A stretch of DNA of 64,000 nucleotides from Terfezia claveryi (GCA_015179025.1 WHUX01000057.1:186001-250000), one strand, 5' to 3'. Positions 42,542-55,630 are shown, numbered from the stretch's first letter. Translations and numbers: made by a program. Notes: generated by a model not told the origin, from the letters alone.

Positions 42542-45500
42542 TGTATATATTATCTAAATTAGTAGGAGGAGAGAATAATATTCTATATACCTATAAGTTT
42601 CTATCTTACATACTATCCTATTAGTTACTCTAGTAGTAATATACTATACATCTTCATATATATATATAAAGTACCTAGTAATATCTAGTATATTTCTGAA
42701 GAATACTTATATAGTCAACTACTAATAGAAAGTGTTAGTAGCTCACTCTTATAGGCTTTTTATTTATTAAGAAGTTAAATTTAGTATTGTCACTTTACAA
42801 TATATTTTATTAAATCTTACTTTAGTAGAAGGATATAAAATTACAGTATAGTAGGACTAGATAAACTATCCTTAAAATAACCCTACAAACTTTTATATTT
42901 AGGTATAGAAAAAATATTATCAAGTAACTGGCTCTTTATAAGAAGTCTAACTGTAAGATTGCTATATAGAATATCTTTGAAGCTATTAAAGATGGCTATT
43001 GAGAGTACAATACCCTTTATACAAACTAACTCTTATTAAATAGTTAGTATAGTATTCATATAGTTGTTGTAGTCTTATATCTAATTAGAGAAAAATTATA
43101 ATTACAATTGTAATAATAAATCTTATTTATCAGGTAAACTAATATTATTTTATATAAATACTATAAAATTTATAAGATTTATTCTAATATCTTAAGACTT
43201 CTTTGATCTTTAATATTTATTTATCTTCCAATATAATAAATCTCTCTAACTGCTCTAATCTAACTTACTTATCTAATAGCTTAATAAAATTATAGATTAT
43301 TCCTAATACTATAGAATATTAAGGAATTTCATTTTTAATACTAAGTATATAGAGTTTGATAATATATAATATATCTTAAATATTAAGAAAAAGTTATTAG
43401 CTATAGGATTATAGGTAGTAATTAGGATTATTATAATTAGAATATATATAGAAGTAGTCATTTATTATAGAATAAATTTTTATAGTTTAGACTTAGTTTA
43501 GAAGTACTAAGATACTTTATTATTATAATTCTCATAATTGTAATTTAGAAGTAACTATTATTAGTATCTTAGTATCTTAATATCTACTTTGATTTACCAG
43601 ACTTATTATTGCTATTACTATAATAATTCAACCTTATTAATATACTCTTAAGTATATTAATAAAAAAAATAGTAGTAGCAAAGGTAATAGCTCTTAGTTA
43701 TTTAGTAAACTAATATCATCTCATAATCTAAATACTTAGTATAATATAGTAAGTATTGAGAAGACTTAGTATGAAACTATATAAATATTATAATATTTAG
43801 AGTTCTATCTAATATTACAAGACCTCTTAATATTTATTTATCTTTTAATATAACTAAGTATTAGAAGTTTAATAATATATATAATTTTTCTTAATAAAAG
43901 ACTATATTGAGTTATTTGAAGTATTAAAAGAAGTACTTATTAGCTATAGAATTGTAGATATAATAAGAAATATAGTTATTAAAATATGTGTAGAGGTAGT
44001 TACTTATTATTTACTATTTTTTTATAGGTTAGACTTAAGTTAAGACTATTAAAATACTTTGTTATTATAATTTTTATTATTGAAATTAAGAAGTAACTAC
44101 TACTACTATTCTATATATAATCTTTTATCTTATAGGTACCTCTAAATCTCTATCCTAACTATTAATATTAAATTTCTTTATTATTATATTGACCCTTATA
44201 TAGTTTGGTATAGTATTCTATAAAATACTAAGATATTATTAGATTATATAAAACTTCATTTCTTAAATGGCTAATTAGTATAATATAGTTATAAATAACT
44301 ATTTGAGAGTTATAAAAAGTTAAGTACTAACTACTTATGAGAATACTTAGAGTTTACTTCTATTATCTATAGAGATTTAGAAGTCTAATTCTTTGACCTA
44401 CTAAATAGTACTTGAATTATTAAGAGTAAATAGTACTAGTACTTCTACTTAGTCTTATTCAACTTTCAAAAGTCAAAATTTTTTTCTATCCTCTAGTACT
44501 ACTTTACTATCTTTTTATTTATATAGTTAAATAAGAATATTTTAAATTAGTAACTAAACTAATTTTAGATATAAGAATATTCTTATTTTTTCTATTTAAT
44601 TATTATATTTACTATATATATAAGAAAAGTACTAAACTATAAATAGGTATTTATTAATAAGAAATTACTCTATAAATTAGATCTCCAAAGATAATCTATA
44701 AATTTAGAATTATATACTATAATTACAACTATGAAAACAATAGCCTCTTCTTTTAAATTTTTAGTTGTCTAATAGTATTAAGTATAGTTATAGCTTAAGT
44801 ATTAAGCTATATTAATATATATAGTATACTAAAAAATATTTTAAATAGCTTTTATAGATATTGAAGGATTACTCCTCTTTTTTCTTTAAGCTAAACCTAT
44901 AGCTAATATAAGAGATTTACAAAATATTCTATAGTATAAGAAAAAATATATGAAGACTCTAAAAATTTAATACAAGTAACTATATATTCCATTTAAAATT
45001 ACTGACTTTTTAGTAGCTACTAGAGATACTTCCCTACTACTAGTAAAATTACTTACTTAATACTACTTCTTTATTATTATAAGAACTAGACTTGCTTATT
45101 AAGTTATCAAAAATATACTTAAACTACTAGAACAAACTCTATATACTTAAGTAAATAGTCTTATTATAGCTTAAACCAATTGATTATTACTAGACTATTT
45201 GAATTATATATAAAATACTATCTAAAGTCTATAAATAGTAAGTAAATTACCTTAAGTTGTCAGAAATAAACTAACTAATAAAAGTTTAGATATTTTTTAA
45301 CTACTTTAAACTAGTTAATTAATTGTAGTAGGTATATTAAAATTTATTTCATTTAAAAGTTATTATAGTCTTATACTTTAGATTTTAGATAATTATAGTC
45401 AACCTTAGGTAAGCCTAATATATACTAAGTAAATTAAAAGTCAGATATACTCCAACAAAGTTTCTACTAGTATAAGTACTTCTAAGTTATTATATATAAA

Positions 45501-45925
45501 AGCTGTATAAGCCTAATAACTATATAGGGGTATGAATAGACTAAGATAATACTAATACAAATTTAGATCTCATATTTTATATTATATTTTGAATATCAAT
45601 AGTTTAATAACTATTTACCTGATTATACTAGAACTTTACATATAGCTTCTATATATATATACTATAATATTTTAGAACATAGAGCTTATACTATATATAA
45701 TTAGTATTATAAGACTTTTACTTATATTTAAATAGTATTTATTATACAAATAGACTCTAGAGCTATAGTTAGTATATAAAAGATCTAGCAAACTCACAAA
45801 AGCACTTTAAAGGACTTGAGATAGACTATATAAAGTTTGGTAGCTATTGGAGTAGAATTAGCTAAAATATTAATAAAACTCTTAAATATACTATACTAAA
45901 AAACTTAATCTAGATTCCTGTTATA
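42542..45925. mobile_element. RIP-mutated A+T desert (unidentified element)
   Basis: Extreme A+T content; I counted 12 G+C in 60 at 43381-43440. No ORF survives, and words such as TTATTA and TATAGT dominate. This is the expected end state of RIP on repeats. Chromovirus A is inserted at its right edge (target TTATA). I could not recognise the original element. Confidence 0.6.
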
Positions 45926-46542
45926 TGTTACGACTCAGGTAAGAGACCTACCCTCCACCGGGATAACCAATACCCTACTACATTGCTGACTGTGATGGCC
46001 TGATCACCCATACAGATGCGGGTAGTGCGTCGGGAGTGCAGACGTTAAAGGGATTGGGTAAAGGAAGTGTGTGTTCTCTGATATTGGATCTCATGCATGT
46101 ATTCTCTTCAGTGTGTTTCTATGATGTTCTAATATATGACATTCCTATGTTGTTATTCATTGTATTCAAGCTTATCTCCTGTAAGACAGCCTGACTGCAA
46201 AGCGTTGTAGTTCGGGCTGCCTAATCAATGTATGTCAGCCTGCAGAGTTCCTAAACAGGAAGCGTCTTCCTGTTTTAGGCAGCTACCTGACGTCAGTGCT
46301 ACTAAGCCATTATAGGAAGTGTCGTCAGATCTGATAATAGGTTATCAGATCAACGCTTCTATATAAGCTACCGCTTTTACATAGTTAATACAATAAGACC
46401 CAAGCGGTGTTCTAAGTCTCATATAGCTTTACTCTTATCGAGTTCGCATTACACCCGAGTTATAGCTGCGTTTATACTTTACTCTGCTACTATCTATCCG
46501 TTCCCCGAAAAGTATTCTCGTAGTTACAGCTCGCCTGTAACA
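45926..46542 (+). repeat. 5' LTR of chromovirus A
   Basis: 617 bp, TGTTACGACTCAGG...CTGTAACA. It contains a TATATAAG box at about 46363 and GACCCAAGCGGTG about 30 bases later, the likely promoter and transcript start region. Confidence 0.93.
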
Positions 46543-46600
46543 TTACACCGCTTGTCTATACACCTCTATAGACACCAACACCCTACAATTCCCTACAACT

Positions 46601-48243
46601 ATGTCGATGTTGAGAGGATTACTTGGTGAAGCCTCTGATGAGCCTATGGCTGACACTGACAATGATAGTGTTGTCCAGGCCCAGCAACGAGGTGAACAAT
46701 TCATCGAGCAATACTATGCTCCCTCTTCTCAAATTCCACAATTTCAGGAACGCTGGGGCACCCCCCGTCAACAAATAGGACTCGGATCAATATCCTCCTC
46801 CTCTCCTGAACCTATTATATGATCAGTTGCCCCATCAGTAGCTCCATCTAATAATCCAGGACCCTCCACTAAGGGCAAGCGACCAGTAGCTCGCCACCAG
46901 ACCCCCGTTGATCCTGGATATGCCGCCATGAAGGCACAAGTTCAGTGTTTAGAGGCAGAAAAGCAAGCTGCACTCGCACAGGTACAACAGCTACAACAGA
47001 CACAGACAGCACACACCGAGTTCATTCAGCGAAGTGCAGCAGATATCCAGAATACAGCTAATGCTGCTGCCAACAAACATGCACAACTATCGAATGATAC
47101 GCAAAGTGCACTCACACAAATCCAGAATCTTATTATTTCTAGACAAACAAACCAGACAAAAGAATTCCAGACAATCCACCACAACCTCCGATATCTCAAG
47201 GGACAAGCTGACTTCTACAATGATCAATACCAGCAACGGTTTGCTAGTATCGAAGGACAAATCAGTAGTATGAAAGGACAATTCACTAACTTTCAAGACC
47301 GACTTGAAAGGGTAGAACGTCGGGTACAGGCTCCTCAGCCTATACACCCTCCAGCAAATACAGCACAAAGACTCGAGCAAGCAGCAGGAGGTATACCACC
47401 ACCTCCTCCACCACCAGTCGAACAAAGACGACCCAGAGATCCCACTCCTCCACTTCCACCTCCAGTAGGACTAGGAATCTTTGAAGATAAGCAGATAGCA
47501 GGCAAAGCACCACCCCCGAATAAATTCAAGGGAGAACGAACGTATCTCGAAGGCTGGATCCTTCAAATGGATGATTACTTTCTCATCACTCTCACCCGAA
47601 ATGAAGACCAGAAGCTAGCATATGTTGGGTTGTCAATGGATGGAAAAGCATTAGATTGGTGGAAGGCTAACCGAGTTAAGTATCATACTTGGAAGGAGGT
47701 TAAGGAAGCCATGGAACTATATTATGGGGACCACTACCAGGCAGATCGAGTGTATCATGACCTAGCAGCATTAAAAAAGACTGGTTCTATCTTGGATTAT
47801 CTAACGGAGGTAGATAGGCTTAACAATTATGCCAAACTATCCGAGATGCAGGTCATCAATATTATAATCTCCAATCTTCCCATGAGCTCCGCAAATCAAT
47901 GGCTCACTATGAAAACCTTCGCACCTTCCCACATCAATGGAGACAGAAACTTATCGAGATGGATATCATCAGTACTGAATTCCAGAGCCGAAACCGCCAA
48001 ACTGCCACTGCCCCATCAATAACTAGGAAGCGCCCCTTAGATATAGGAACACAACTCCGAGGAACAGCTCCTACCTCCTACAATAATACTCGCATCCCCT
48101 CTCCAATATATAAAAGTAGAATACAGGAAGGACGATGTGTGAAATGTGGGAGAACCGATCATAAGGCAAAAGAGTGTACATATGGGAAGCATGCCTCTGA
48201 GCCTTATTCCTATAAACCAAAAACTACCACTAGTACAAGCTAG
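46601..48243 (+). pseudogene. Gag of chromovirus A
   Basis: ATG at 46601. A TGA at 46820-46822 interrupts the frame, which then continues (SVAPSVAPSNNPGPSTKGKR). A coiled-coil region with many Gln follows (46930-47330), then a Pro-rich linker, then the capsid-like core FKGERTYLEGWILQMDDYFL ... LDYLTEVDRLNNYAKLSE. Near 47880 a one-base loss in a C-run shifts the frame; LRKSMAHYENLRTFPHQWRQ continues in the other. It ends with the nucleocapsid knuckle CVKCGRTDHKAKEC (C-x2-C-x4-H-x4-C, 48139-48180). Confidence 0.85.
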
Positions 48244-48369
48244 GCGCTTGTACCAGCCAACAAGAAAGCTCGAACAGATAAAGGACAACTTCGGATTACA
48301 GAGCTTGGTTCCGAAGGAGAAGAGTCGGGAAACGAGTAAGGAGTACATCACCTACCGTCGGACGTACTC

Positions 48370-51300
48370 CTAGACATTCACCTCTCCTGACGGTCCGGAT
48401 TTTTATTGCTGGGGAAGAAGTTGAAGCAGTGGTAGACTGTGGAGCTAGTGCTCCAGTTGTTGGAAAAAGATTAGCAGTCAAGTTGGGAATTTGGAAAAGA
48501 GCCAGGGAAGTTAAGTTAGGCAGGGAGATGGATCTCGAATTTCTGGAGGAAAATATGTGGTTAATACTAAGTTTGATATGTTGGATTCCTCTTCTCGTTT
48601 TTTGGGTAAGTTCAAGATGGATGCCGAAATTTTGGATATTGGGAAGAAGGATGTTATCTTGGGCTTATCTTGGTTGGAAGAAAATGGATTTTCGGTGGAT
48701 ACTCAGGACAGGTGCCTGAGACAGGTCTCTACAGGTTTGATTATCCCGTGTTCCGTTAGATGGATTCCTACTGTTTCTGTTCTTGAAGTTGAAGAGCCAC
48801 TAGAGGATGGCGAGATCGTGCTTATCATTGACGCAAGCGAACGATACTCTCGTTACGCACATTGCTTTACCGCAGAACAGGCAGCTAGACTCCCTGAACA
48901 CAAGCCATGGGACCATGAAATCCCCTCCAAGACCCAACCGCAAAGATACCATTCGGGGCTATCTACAAGACCACATGGGAGGAAGACGAAGCCCTTCAGA
49001 AGTACCTCGATGAGAACCTTCCCACTACCAAAGTTCGACGCTCACGCTCCTCCGCTGGTGCTCCCATCCTATTTGTTCGAAAGAAAGATGGATCTTTAAG
49101 GCTATGTGTCGATTACCAAGCCTTAATCGTCTCACCATACCAAACAAATACCCACTTCCTCTTATTTCCGAGTTGCTCGATAGAACTCGTGGAGGTAAAT
49201 GGTTCACACGATTGGACCTCAAAAATGGGTATAACCTCATCAGAATTGCACCAGGAGATGAATGGAAGACAGCATTCAGAACGAAAAAGGGACTATTCGA
49301 GTATACCGTGATGCCATTTGGATTGACCAATGCTCCCGCTACATTTCAAGAGATGATGGATACGATCTTCAAGGATATGGAAGGATGTATCTAGTACTTG
49401 GACGACATACTCATCTATGGAGGTGAGACAGAGGAAGAACATCAACAAATAGTCGAAAAAGTTCTTCAGCAATGCATCCAACATGGGTTAGCTGTTAACC
49501 TCATGAAGTCTGAGTTCCATGTCCAGGAGACCTTATTCCTCGGTCATATTATCAATGGTCAACACGTCCAAATGGATCCCTCTAAACTCGAAACCATGTC
49601 CAAGTGGCCTATTCCTACCAAAAAGAAAGAGGTTCAAGCATTCCTAGGCTTCGCCAACTACTACCGTCGATTCATTGCCAACTACAGTGCAAAGGCACGT
49701 CCCTTAATCGACTTAACGAAAGATGTTCCTTTCAGTTGGGGACACGAGCAACAGCAAGCCTTTGATGACCTCCGGGAACGATTCCTCACTGCTCCTATCC
49801 TCACACAGTTTGACAAACAACTCGAGACAATCATAGAGACTGATGCTAGCAACTAAGCTATCGCTGGTATCCTCTCTCAGTATCATGTTGTCAATGGAGG
49901 AAAGCAGCTTCATCCTGTTGAATACCATACAAAAACCCTCTCCGCAGCTCAATGCAACTGGCCTATTCATGATAAGGAGTTGTTTGCAATTGTGGATTGC
50001 TTCCGGAAGTGGCGAGATTGGTTGGTTGGCGTTTCAGTGAACGTCTATACAGACCACCAAGGGTTACAATATTTCAACACCAAACAGAAGCTCAACTCCC
50101 GTCAAGCTACCTGGTACCTCCGCATGTCTGAGTTCATCTACAATATTCACTACAGACCCGGTTCGAAGATGGGCAAGCCTGATGGCCTGTCTAGACGTTC
50201 AGGGGAAGAGAAATCCGGCATGGATGCTAGATTTTTCGAAGATGGACAGCTAATGGTACTTGGAGAAGAGGATGAAGAGGAAGCCGAAGATGTTGAAGTG
50301 GAAGGAATAGATGTGGCCAGATGGCAAAAGAAGGATGGACTATGGGTGGTACCCTCCGAGTTTAAGTTAGAAGTGCTAAGACAGCACCATGATAGTCAAG
50401 TGGCAGGACATTGGGGAAGACATCTTACTCAAGAGCTAGTGTCAAGGAATTTTACGTGGGATAAGTGGCAGGAAGATATTGTGAATTATGTGGCAGGATG
50501 TACCAAGTGTCAAAAAGCAAAGGCAGACAGGCATAGCAGGCAAACGAAGTTGGTACCGATGCCAACTGGAGAACGACCATTTGAGGAAATAGCTATGGAC
50601 TTCGTTGGTGAGCTACCAGAGTCAGAAGGTTTCAATGCAATACTCGTTATCACGGACCGGTTTACAAAAGTACAACACTATATTCCGGCAAAGACTACAT
50701 GGACAGCATCCGATGTTGCTGACACCTATATTAACGAAATATGGAGACTCTATGGCCTCCCCCGACATATCACCTCTGACCGTGGTCCACAGTTTGCTTC
50801 TAGATTCCTCAAGGAGCTTAACCAAAAGCTCAATATAACCCTCCGCCTCTCCACTGCCTATCACCCTCAGACCGATGGACTTGCTGAACGAGCAGTCCAA
50901 ACACTTAAGCAGTACCTCCGCATCTACTGTCACGATAGGCAAGCTCGTTGGAAACAATGGCTACCCTTAGCTGAGTTTGCCTATAATACTGCCGCCCACT
51001 CTACCCATAAGTACTCCCCTTACCGAAGTCTGTATGGCTTCGACCCTCGCACCATTCACCTTTCAGATGACTATGAATTCTCCTCCCCCGCTGCAGAAGA
51101 ATGGCTAGACCGAATGACAACTGTACACAACCAAATTCATGATACCCTCAAGCAAATCAATCATAAAAGAAGTGCTATACACCTCGAAAAGGCACGCAGG
51201 TTTGCTATTGACGATTGGGTATTGGTTGACCGCCGGAACCTACAGATACGAGCTGGGAACAACCGTTCCCTTACCAGCAAGTGGATAGGGCCCTACAAGG

Positions 51301-51632
51301 TCATTGAAGCTATTGGTTCACACGCATACAGGCTCGAAGTTCTACAAGGCACACGATGGCATAATGTTGTTCATGTTACCCTCCTAAAGCCATTCAGACG
51401 ACGAGACGAGCCACAAGATATGGACGAAGATCAACCAGATATCTTCGAAGTCAAATCCATCGTAGACTCCCGCAAGAATAGAGGAATAGTCAAGTATAGG
51501 GTGCGTTGGGAAGGATATATGGAGTTTGAAGACACTTGGGAGACCTTTGACAAGTTGGATAACTGCCCAGAGAAGCTCAGAGAGTACCGAGAGAAATTCC
51601 CCAATAAGCTACGAGATGAAAGAGACGTCTGA
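48370..51632 (+). pseudogene. Pol of chromovirus A (PR-RT-RH-IN-chromodomain)
   Basis: Protease: VVDCGASAPVVG (about 48430). [22 protein letters not shown] (49080-49130), [29 protein letters not shown], then TAG directly before YLDDILIY (49392-49415), probably a former TGG (TGG-to-TAG is the RIP product). RNase H: ETDASN, stop, AIAGIL (49840-49870) to PDGLSR. Integrase: H-H-C-C zinc site HHDSQVAGH ... CTKCQKAK (50385-50520), and catalytic D-D-E in MDFVGELP, SDRGPQFAS and GLAERAVQT. Chromodomain: IVDSRKNRGIVKYRVRWEGY followed by FEDTWETF (51460-51545). Two further one-base losses (about 48520 and 48925) shift the frame. From 49857 to the stop at 51630-51632 the frame is intact. Confidence 0.92.
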
Positions 51633-51927
51633 GGTTTGGACCTACGTCCAGTGGTTTATGAGTGAAGACATGGTACCTTTTACCCTCCTACTCGTCGCCT
51701 TTTCCCTGTGGGTTTTTTGGCGAGAGGTTTGGTTTTTAACGGCCATGGTATGCATGTGTAGACACACCGGTCTTGTGGTACCCTGTCAGGGAGAGAGGTA
51801 TCTAATGATGTTTGGTTAGTACCTAGCCACCGCCGTTACCTGAGTCTTTACTAAGTACTTGTTCCAAACCTAGGGTCAGGAGGAACTTGTATTCAGCTGT
51901 GGACAGCTGCCTGGAAACGGGGAGTAA

Positions 51928-52544
51928 TGTTACGACTCAGGTAAGAGACCTACCCTCCACCGGGATAACCAATACCCTACTACATTGCTGACTGTGATGG
52001 CCTGATCACCCATACAGATGCGGGTAGTGCGTCGGGAGTGCAGACGTTAAAGGGATTGGGTAAAGGAAGTGTGTGTTCTCTGATATTGGATCTCATGCAT
52101 GTATTCTCTTCAGTGTGTTTCTATGATGTTCTAATATATGACATTCCTATGTTGTTATTCATTGTATTCAAGCTTATCTCCTGTAAGACAGCCTGACTGC
52201 AAAGCGTTGTAGTTCGGGCTGCCTAATCAATGTATGTCAGCCTGCAGAGTTCCTAAACAGGAAGCGTCTTCCTGTTTTAGGCAGCTACCTGACGTCAGTG
52301 CTACTAAGCCATTATAGGAAGTGTCGTCAGATCTGATAATAGGTTATCAGATCAACGCTTCTATATAAGCTACCGCTTTTACATAGTTAATACAATAAGA
52401 CCCAAGCGGTGTTCTAAGTCTCATATAGCTTTACTCTTATCGAGTTCGTATTACACCCGAGTTATAGCTGCGTTTATACTTTACTCCGCTACTATCTATC
52501 CGTTCCCCGAAAAGTATTCTCGTAGTTACAGCTCGCCTGTAACA
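51928..52544 (+). repeat. 3' LTR of chromovirus A
   Basis: 617 bp, same as the 5' LTR apart from two transitions seen by eye. Followed by the target duplication TTATA. Confidence 0.93.
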
Positions 52545-52559
52545 TTATAATCTACTTCT

Positions 52560-53367
52560 TTATCTTATATAGTAGATTTTTATTTTAAAAATCCTCTATA
52601 GAGGAGAATATATATACTTAGTTCCTATATATATACTTAGTTCCTACTAAATAAGTATATATATAATAATTATATATTTACTAGTACTAATATATATTAC
52701 TACTATAATAAGAGTACTAGAAATAAAGTAACTAAGGAGTATACTAGAGTAAAGGTAAAGCTCAAGTAAGATATATATAGAAATGCTATATATATAACTA
52801 AAGAAAGGCTAAAATAAAAGACAAAGGCTAGAGATAAGAGGTAAGTAGTAAGAGGTAGGAGATATATAGAAGTACTTACTATATATATTAGAGGAAGGTA
52901 GTTATACTGTAAAGTTGTTTATAAGATAAAGTAAGATAAGGGGATATATAAAAGGGGTATACCTTTATAGAGAGAGATAAGGTCTATATTAGAATATATG
53001 ATATTAGATAGAGATCTAATAATAGTATAAGAGTAAAAAGCTATATATATAGTCTAAAGTAATTGGAAAGAATAAGTTTCCCAAGACTTCAATCTTAAAA
53101 GTTAAGTAAAATAGTTATAACCTATCACCTATGTCATAAGTAATATCTCATTACCTATAATATAGATGATAACAAAAACAATAGTAACTATAATAAGAGT
53201 TAGATAAGAATCTATCTAACTTTTAAATAAGAATAAAGAAAGACAATAATAAGTAATAAGAATAATAATGATACTTAAATAGATCTATTTGAGTATCAGA
53301 AAAACAATATAATACTTAAATAGAGCTGTTCGAGTATTAAAATAAAGCTAAGAATATAATTATAATA
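52560..53367 (-). repeat. RIP-mutated LTR of chromovirus C (minus strand)
   Basis: Read on the minus strand from 53367 it starts TATTATAATTATATTC, the RIP-type counterpart of TGTCATAACCGTGTTC at 41921. It then follows that sequence position by position with C-to-T and G-to-A changes. It lies just downstream (minus sense) of the pol remnant at 53580-55625, so it is that element's 3' LTR. The far end near 52560 is approximate. Confidence 0.65.
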
Positions 53368-53579
53368 CTATCTTTTCTTTTAGACTAGAGCTCTAATAAT
53401 TAGGAGTCCTAAGTATAACAACTAGCAAAATCAATATAGTAAATAATAATAAGAACAAGAATACCAACTTTAAATAATAATAAGAATAAGAGTTAGACAG
53501 ACTTTACTATCTAACTCTCAAAAGATACAATATTACTTAATAAAATAAGGTTTCTTTAAATATTACTAGTGGAATAGAG

Positions 53580-55625
53580 TAACTAAATCCTATATATTTT
53601 TTAAGTCTTTTATAGATTATTAAGTAGTCTTTTTATTCTCTAACTATTTGACCTTATACTAAACTTGGCTATAATACTTCCTAAAATCTAGTACCTTATT
53701 GATCTCTTATTCCTCTTTTTCTATAATTACTATAAAAGAAGGTGGAAAATGTCTTTAACTTAAGAGATAATTATTTGTAGCTAGTTAGATTTCTAAGACA
53801 TAAATAATAAGGTAGTACTTAAGATCTTTAGGAAACTTCAACTAGTAGATATAGGTACCTATAGCTACTAATACCTCAAATAGCCTTAGAAACTTATGAT
53901 TGAGATTATATAAGGGTTGTTCTATCCAAAAATATTAACTAAAAAGCTATACTTTATCTCTAAGTATATACCTTAGTACTAGCAGTCTTAACCTATTAGT
54001 ATACTTAGCTTGTCTAGCTTACATCAGAAAAGAATTATAGTTTGCCTTTAGTGGCACCTAGGGTACCTGCTGGTGCCTGCTGGTGCCTGCTAGCACCCAA
54101 GGCACCCATGAAACAAGTACTATTTGTTTGCTGGGTACCTTAGATGCCAGTGGGCGCCAGTAGGCGCCATCAGGCGCCCTAGATATCACTAAAGGCAAAC
54201 TATAATCCCTTCCTAATATAAGTATATTCTAATTCAGCTTTTAAGGTAGAGTGGAATTTAGTGATTCTAGTTACAAACTTTTTAGTTAGAGAGTAGGCTT
54301 TCTATAAGGGTCCTAAAGTATTCACAAATCAAGGGTGCTAACTATAATTGACAAGAAAAAGAGAGGTTTTCAAAGACTTCAAGAACTGGTTGTTTATAGT
54401 AAACTTCTAAGTTGCTAATTCTAATACCTAGTTGTTCTGATAGTAATTAATATAGACTCATAAATATTATTTTATAATAGGATTTATTCTTTTTAACTAG
54501 CTATCTATCGAGGGGTAGTAAGCTATCAAGAGATATACTTTAATCCCTAAGAGCTTACAAAAGTCTTTCTAAAATTCCAAGGTAAACTAAGACCTTTAGT
54601 TAAGTACAATAGACTTAGAGAAGCTATAGTAGTACAATACCTAGTTGAGATAGAGATTGGCTAGGTCTGGAGTAGAACAGGTATCTTGATAAGGTATTAT
54701 ATACTTTATCTTGGTTAGTGAGTTTACTACTATTAGAATAGTAATAATAATTCTTAAGTCCTTTAGTAACTTAGTTATAAAATCTATAGTTAGGTATTAT
54801 TAGAGCTGATTTAAGATCTTTAAGGGCTTTAGAGTTCTATAGAAGGCATAATGAGTAGACCTTAATTATTTATAAATATAGCTGTTCTATATATACTTTA
54901 CTATATCTTTCTACTAGTTAATTTAGATATATTGTTTGGCTAGTAAGTTTAGAGTTTTGGCTACTCTAGGATGGCTAGCAGCTAATATATTATAGTATTT
55001 TCTAATTAAGCAGAGATACAAGTTCCCTTTTAATATATATAACTAGTATCAAGAATAATTTTTTTATACTATAATACTATTATCAAATATCCTGACAATA
55101 GTTATCTACTAGCTGCATACCTAAAGTCTCTAAGATATTTTATTATTATAGTATAACTGCTTATAGTCTAATACCCTAGCATTAAAAGATATAGTCCAAT
55201 ACTTTAGTATTAAGTATACTAAATTTTACTATAAGGAGTTACTAAGTATTCTGATAATATTTAGTCCTTATCTAGATCTTGACCATCTTTATACTATTAC
55301 TACTAAACTACTAATTTATTGTACTCATTCTAGACTCTTACTATCATAACTTAGATCTTTATAATATTCTTACTTATACTACATCTATAAACAATTACTT
55401 TGAGAATTTTAATTTTTAGATTATAACTATTTAATTCTATTTATACAACTTATTTTACATACTGAAATCTATTCTATTATTTATCAACTAGACCTTCTTC
55501 TTTTCTAATAGTATCAAATAAACTATCTCTTCTATATTTGAAATTTTTATAAAATACATATTAAGTTACTTGTCTCTAAATTCTATTTATATTATCACTT
55601 CCTTACTATGTAGTCTTTTTGGACC
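53580..55625 (-). pseudogene. RIP-destroyed chromovirus C pol (integrase and chromodomain)
   Basis: Despite A+T saturation, minus-strand translation still shows integrase order. The zinc-binding-type region is AASHPRVAKTLNLLAKQYI (about 54975). The catalytic core follows with FTLEF-KDFCKLLGIKVYL and IAYYPSIDS where AYHPQTDG is expected (about 54500-54560). GPY/F-like KFLRLFEVLVAIGTYIY lies at about 53870. Chromodomain-like KVLDFRKYYSQV-YKVK with conserved spacing lies near 53690. Replacements such as His-to-Tyr and Gln-to-stop are what C-to-T changes give. Chromovirus B interrupts it at 55630; it presumably continues beyond 63196. Confidence 0.55.
54034..54206. mobile_element. 173-bp MITE, GC-rich island in the desert
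   Basis: Ends are inverted repeats ATTATAGTTTGCCTTTAGTG (54034 on) and its complement ending 54206; homology extends to about 30 bp with mismatches. The centre has repeated GGTGCCTGCT and GGCGCCA words and can fold strongly. It has normal G+C and no RIP-type decay although its host is saturated, so it came in later or was too short to be targeted. Confidence 0.75.
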
Positions 55626-55630
55626 CTTTA

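Larger units (their letters stand above)
45926..52544 (+). mobile_element. Chromovirus A (Ty3/Gypsy LTR retrotransposon)
   Basis: 6619 bp with 617-bp LTRs (45926-46542 and 51928-52544) of TG...CA form and a perfect 5-bp target duplication TTATA (45921-45925 and 52545-52549). Order: gag, protease, RT, RNase H, integrase, chromodomain. By eye the LTRs differ at two positions only (46447 C / 52449 T and 46495 T / 52497 C), so insertion is recent and later than the RIP of the surrounding desert. A purine-rich tract (GGAAACGGGGAGTAA, about 51913-51927) precedes the 3' LTR. I see no convincing tRNA primer site. Confidence 0.95.

Noticed and set aside
42145..42624. Several ORFs within the G+C-rich LTR-like sequence
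   Set aside because: They overlap in all frames, have no motifs and lie across a TATA box; they are chance frames in LTR DNA.
41921..53367. The two related LTRs at 41921 and 53367 as the ends of one LTR retrotransposon
   Set aside because: They are in opposite orientation, and only one is RIP-mutated. The right one fits as the 3' LTR of the minus-strand chromovirus C.
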